Below are positions 59,755 through 64,000 of a stretch of DNA of 64,000 nucleotides, piece after piece. Source of the DNA: Liolophura sinensis (Eukaryota > Mollusca > Polyplacophora > Chitonida > Chitonidae); NCBI RefSeq assembly GCF_032854445.1, contig NC_088306.1, forward strand, positions 5,843,145-5,907,144. The letters are read 5' to 3'. The number at the start of each line of letters is the position of its first letter. The first letter of the stretch is position 1. The notes beneath the pieces are model-generated. The model was not told the DNA's origin. It did no database searches and saw nothing but the letters and a program-made list of their open reading frames with translations. Made by a program: the position numbers and the translations under genes.

Positions 59755-60336
59755 GGAAGAAGTTAGCACCAGATTTGCTTTTCGTTATACACCAATTAAC
59801 GTCAGCGTACTAGCACCACCCGCGTTATTAGAGTCAGCAGTGATGTGCACGCAATGTAGAAGTTAGCACCATATTCGTTTTTGGCTATTCACCAAAAAAG
59901 CTAGCGCCAGATTCGACATTCAGATTCCATATGGCTTGAAGGATGTACAGAATTCAGCACTCTGTTCACCATTTAACCTCGTACCTTCAATAACAGGCTT
60001 TCTCCAACATGTTGCCAAATGTACATATAGCACGTTTTTTGGATGTGAAAGAAGTTTTCTCGCAATTTTTATCACGACGTTTCTCGTTACTCGGTTCTTT
60101 AGTGAAGTGCCAGCTCAAAAATGGTGCTAGCACGTTATTGGATTCTCGAACCGCGTGCTGGTAATGTAGAAGTCAGCACCATACTCGCTTGATGTTAATC
60201 GAATAACGAACATCGCGATAGCACCATATTCGTTTTTCGAATGTCGAACATCATACTAACACCTTTAATCGTTATTCGAATATCGAATAACACGCTGGCA
60301 ATATAAAAGTTAACAAGACATTCTATTTGATTTTTT

Positions 60337-60450
60337 GTTTTACACCGTTCTGAAATATATATCATTTATTCCACAGCAGGCAGCATTATGATGTGAAGAA
60401 ACCGGACAATGCTGGATGATATCCACAACCACAGGTTGGTGGCAGCCCTA
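60337..60450 (-). mobile_element. SINE F1 remnant at the centre of the inverted duplication
   Basis: GTTTTACACCGT, CAGGCAGCATTATGATG, GAAACCGG, ATCCACAACCACAGGTTG and GTGGCAG follow the reversed F1 order with many changes. Confidence 0.6.
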
Positions 60451-60885
60451 TCGCTATTGGAATAGCGAATATATCGCTAGCACGACATTTATTATTCGAA
60501 TCTTGAATGCTGTGGTAGTATATAATTTAGTTATAGTTTAACTTCTATATTGCCAGCGGGTTATTCGAGATTCGAAATCGAGATTCGAATAACGTCCTAG
60601 CACCTTATTGAACAATTTACTGAAAAATGGAATGGCGAGAAACGTGGTGGTACAACTTTCGAGTAAACCTCTTCTTACACATCCGAATAATTTGCTAGCA
60701 TCATATTCGAGACAGCGTCTAACTGAAGGTATGAGCTCAAATGGTGAACACGGTGTTATATTCTGTACGTCCAGCAGGTGATTTGAGATCCAAAATGTCG
60801 AATTTGGTGCTACCCAGATATTCGTTATTCCAATGACGAAAAACGAACATGGTGCTAAATTCTGTATTGCCAACACGTTATTCGA

Positions 60886-61018
60886 TATTAGAATAACGAA
60901 TGTGGTGATCGCATAGTCTTCGATATTAGAATAACGGATGTGGTGATCGAATATTCTTCGATATTAAAATAACGAACGTGGTGATCGCATATTCTTCGAT
61001 ATTCGAATAACGGATGTA
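60886..61018. repeat. 38-bp tandem units (about 3.5)
   Basis: Units of the form AATAACGAATGTGGTGATCG, CATATTCTTCGATATT repeat three times in a row, then a partial unit. They lie in the right part of the inverted duplication. Confidence 0.85.
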
Positions 61019-61324
61019 ATGCTAGCACGACATTGAAATAAAGAATGTGGCTCTAGAACGTTATTCCAATAACCAAAAACGAATACGGTGTTAACTTCTA
61101 TATTGCCAACACGTTATCCGCCGTTTGAATGTGGTGCTAACTTCTATATTGCCAGCAAGTTTTTTGATCTTCCTTCAAAGGTGGGTAAAATGAGCAAGAG
61201 CTTTTTCTGCGCTTTCAGTGCAACAAAAAAATCGATGAATAATGTGAGTTGTCAAGGATTTAGAGACAAAGGGAAACATCAAAAGTTCAAAGATGTGTTT
61301 TCAATCGTTGCGTCGGTTTGTTGC

Positions 61325-63610
61325 CACGAGGAAGGCAATCCTTCTTTGCAGACGCATTTACAAGTCATATATAATGCCCTGTCGTGCGCAGCCAAGATTT
61401 GTTAGAACTGTTACCGCAAGGTTTAATTTCTTTCCTGTGCCATGCTAGACAAAGAAGTTAAAACTAAATCTGCATTATGGCTCATCCCTCCAGCGCAGAG
61501 TTTGCAACGAATTTCCCGCGGCCATTCCTTGTTACAACCACAGTGCTTCTTCCCTTTTGATTCATCGTTCCAGTGGGTGGGGATGTAAGTCGACTGCATT
61601 TCAAATTTGTCTCACCTGACCGCAGTGGACTAGAAGTTTTTAAGATTCGATAATCCATTAAAATTTAATTTTAAATTGTTGACAAAAAAATAATAAGATT
61701 CATGTATAAGATTCATGTCAAAACCTTTTCGCCTTCTTTATAGTGGTAACGTGCTGTTTTGCTCACGTGTCTGTTTTCGTCACATATTCTACAGAATTTC
61801 TGCACCACACATATAAATGCAACAAACATCTGACAAACTTTCTCTGCATCCATTGCCAAATTTTGAGGCCACGCTTCAACATGGTTGTTCCTGCAGCATA
61901 ACTTAGATTCAGTGCCATTACCATTGCAGGTTCGAATCCAGTTCTCAATAAATCGACTGTGATTTACATTTCAAGCTCAAATGTCGACCGGTTAAAGTGA
62001 CAAACTTGATAACCATGGCGTTATGTCCAAATGTAAAAGATAGAGAAGACACAATACTGATACAAAACGACAGTTCTTAAGTATTCATATATTGTTCATT
62101 CATGCTTGTGAGTTCGATTGCACGTAATGACCAAGATGTAGTTTTTATTAAGCATCAGCTGAAATTAGACGATGTCAATGATTACCGGAAGATTGGAATT
62201 CTCCACTCACAATTTACCGTGCCAAGCCCATCTGCAGCTCGCATTGAATGACGCATTAACCAGACAATTTGAGCTAACGATTTCTCGCTTCGCTTTGTGG
62301 AATCAGATTTTCATACATGCATGTAAAATCGTCGCTTCAACCCGCTTTGTGATAACACACGGTCAGTGAAGTGCTACGTGCTTTCTCCTGGGTAGTAAAC
62401 AAGAACTTTCTTTGTCATGATGATATTAAATGGTTATTTTTGCCGGCAGGAAATGCTGTTATCTCTTTTATCTTTCACTAACACATCTAAACACTAAGTA
62501 TATGGATAATCGATTTTGTTCGCGGTTACACAATTGTCAGAGGCAAAAAAGGAAGCCCTGTAATATGATTATAACATGGGGTAAGGCCTATGTATAAAAA
62601 TTCTGTAACAACAAAATCATGCTGGTTTGACCCCGTAGGCTGTAATCTTTAATATTATAGTGCAAACAACCTTAATCTTAGCAAAAAGGCCTTTTAATCA
62701 TGCTTTAAAAATTGACTGCTGCCAAACAGTTCATTTTAAAACAACAGTTTAGCTTAAAACAACAGTTCAGCTTAAGGTGACATAGTCTTGTGAGTATAAA
62801 TCTATTTAGTCACTCCGTGATATCAATACCTGTCATTTTAACAACACGGGTGGAGAAATGCAGTTCTCCAAAGTCAATCAGAAGCAGTTTTAGTACATAA
62901 TTAATATAATATTACATAAGGTTTTACGGCTAAGTACAATAAATTGAAGTCTTCGGTTAAAGTGAAATCTGGCATTAAGTCCCAGGCTAGTTTTAGAGAA
63001 CCGTCCGTAAGGGACACATGATTCAAAAAGCGTTTCAAACTAACTGAGACGTATATCATATGAATCCTAGAACCATTATCATCATAACGCGTGATCTCGT
63101 CATATATGACTCTGCCCACAGGCGTAAAGCCATGTATTTCCATTGTTTCATTCATTTAATAATTATAAATCTTAATAACAAGTGGTCCACCACACCGAAT
63201 TGCAACATGGACGAATTGACGTTATCCCTGTTGAGATATTTCCAAGCTGCCTGATTTGTGTTCTCATGGGTATTCGTCTAAATTCGGTGGACTTTCTATC
63301 TGGCCTATGTTAAAGTGGACATTTATTGACGAATGATTTCATGCAAAACCACAAACACAGTTGCTGGAGAAACCCTTCACTTCGAACGTGGTTTGTCCAG
63401 CCAGTTTGGTTATGTATCCCTGGATAGCATACACAGCTTACTTCATTCATTCTGGTACACTTTGGTCACTGTCCAGGGAAATGACTTTTAGGAAGGTGCC
63501 AGTTTACCTGTACTGTCTATGGTTCTTTCTTTGTAAAATGATACATGCTCTATGTTTCACTAACTCGATGATCATACTTTCCTAATAATTTGGAATGGCC
63601 TTTTTGTATG
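61325..63610 (+). repeat. Segmental duplication, copy B
   Basis: Counterpart of 52955-55615. Strongest shared words are GTTTAATTTC, AACTAAATCTG, CCCTTTTGATTC, TTTTCGTCACATATTCTACA, GATAATCGATTTTG, CAGAGGCAAAAAAGGAA, CCTGTAATATGATTATA, CACCGAATTGCAACATGG, GAGATATTTCCAAGC, GTGGACATTTATTG. It lacks the SINE-bearing insert of copy A. Frames such as 61088-61405, 62172-62369 and 63361-63585 are short and not shared as reading frames with copy A. Confidence 0.85.
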
Positions 63611-63689
63611 TTAAATGTGAGCAATTGATGCAATTTCATTGAAAGTCAAAACCAACGCCTCGGCCATGTGTGGTTTACTGTTTATCAAA

Positions 63690-64000
63690 TGTCATAACAG
63701 AAGAACAAGTTGAGTAAGTCTACACCTTAGATATCTATAGTTATTATCGCTGCCATATTTTACCTCATTTGGACGAAATCAGGTGCTATAGGGGGCGTGT
63801 TAGTTCTTACTTTTAAGCATTCTCTTAACAGTTAGAAGGAATAAACTCTAACTGAGGTAAACTGACAAGAGGTCACGTACGACAGCTGCACAGCGGTGAC
63901 CAACACGACACGGTATGGTTACCGTGAAGTGCCGCACAGCTATTGCGTCCAACCACATCTGTCATGGCCACAGTGTACCATTCGGTTATTAAAGTGTTGA
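63690..64000 (+). repeat. Dispersed repeat V, copy 4, running off the window
   Basis: TTACCTCATTTGGACG, CAGGTGCTATAGGGGGCGTG, AACAGTTAGAAGGAATAAAC, CTAACTGAGGTAAACTGACA and AGAGGTCACG match copy 3 closely. It may continue past the window end. Confidence 0.7.

Larger units (their letters stand above)
59755..61165. repeat. Inverted duplication, about 1.4 kb, rich in short palindromes
   Basis: The left arm (about 59870-60190, plus) and right arm (about 60545-60800, reverse complement) align: GTACAGAAT, TGTTCACCATTTGA or TTTAA, ACCTTCA, TCGGATGTG or TTGGATGTG, ACGTTTCTCG, GGTGCTAG, ACGTTATT, GTAGAAGT or ATAGAAGT. Translated arms share DVQN, CSPF, FGC and TTFL in opposite orientations. The outer parts are full of GCTAGCACCATATTCG words and TATTCGAATATCGAATA-type palindromes. 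A worn SINE lies between the arms. Possibly a foldback element; termini and TSD are unresolved. Confidence 0.7.

Overview
The window looks like animal, most probably molluscan, intergenic or intronic DNA. It is AT-rich and has no long open frames, no operon-like packing and no recognisable host gene. It is filled with tRNA-derived SINEs whose 3' tails (a GTACGGCGTAAAACACC type and a GTACGACGTTAAACCCC type) I recognise as typical of mollusc genomes. The phylum call rests on that recognition only; no species is claimed. The longest open frames lie in tandem repeats or repeat copies, and many lack an ATG.

Layout. 1-5 kb: SINEs, copies of dispersed repeats U, V and W, and two tiny tail-only SINE insertions with target-site duplications (TSDs). 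5.7-7 kb: a 149-bp tandem duplication and a five-unit 40-bp array. 7.9-18.8 kb: copies of repeats X, W, V, S, Z and U, two SINEs with TSDs, and a MITE-like element inserted into a W copy. 20.9-21.7 kb: an internally deleted Tc1-like (DD34E) transposon with ~140-bp terminal inverted repeats. 21.9-36.5 kb: Z, S and X copies, two SINEs in tandem orientation near 24 kb, a SINE with a 14-bp TSD at 30.6 kb, and a promoter-like stretch at 34.6 kb. 37-48 kb: repeats R, Y and P, a 769-bp solo LTR inserted in a SINE (43.5-44.3 kb), and a 20-bp minisatellite. 48.6-53 kb: V copy, a ~500-bp TG microsatellite, a cluster of short hairpins, and a 53-bp minisatellite with a 316-bp higher-order period. 53-63.6 kb: two direct copies of a ~2.5-kb segmental duplication flanking a Y copy and a ~1.4-kb inverted duplication. 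The end holds a fourth V copy.

Nothing here forms a gene pathway. What links the parts is transposition. Several families of short elements share one 3' tail, and they insert into older repeats, leaving TSDs that can be checked against uninterrupted copies elsewhere in the window. The most interesting signals are a tail hairpin whose stem bases change together among three SINE tail types, tail-only insertions, dispersed repeats (W, S) that keep a related open frame in several copies, and the inverted duplication near 60 kb. The letter names U, V, W, X, Y, Z, R, S and P are mine. All similarities were found by reading and boundaries are approximate, usually within tens of bases.
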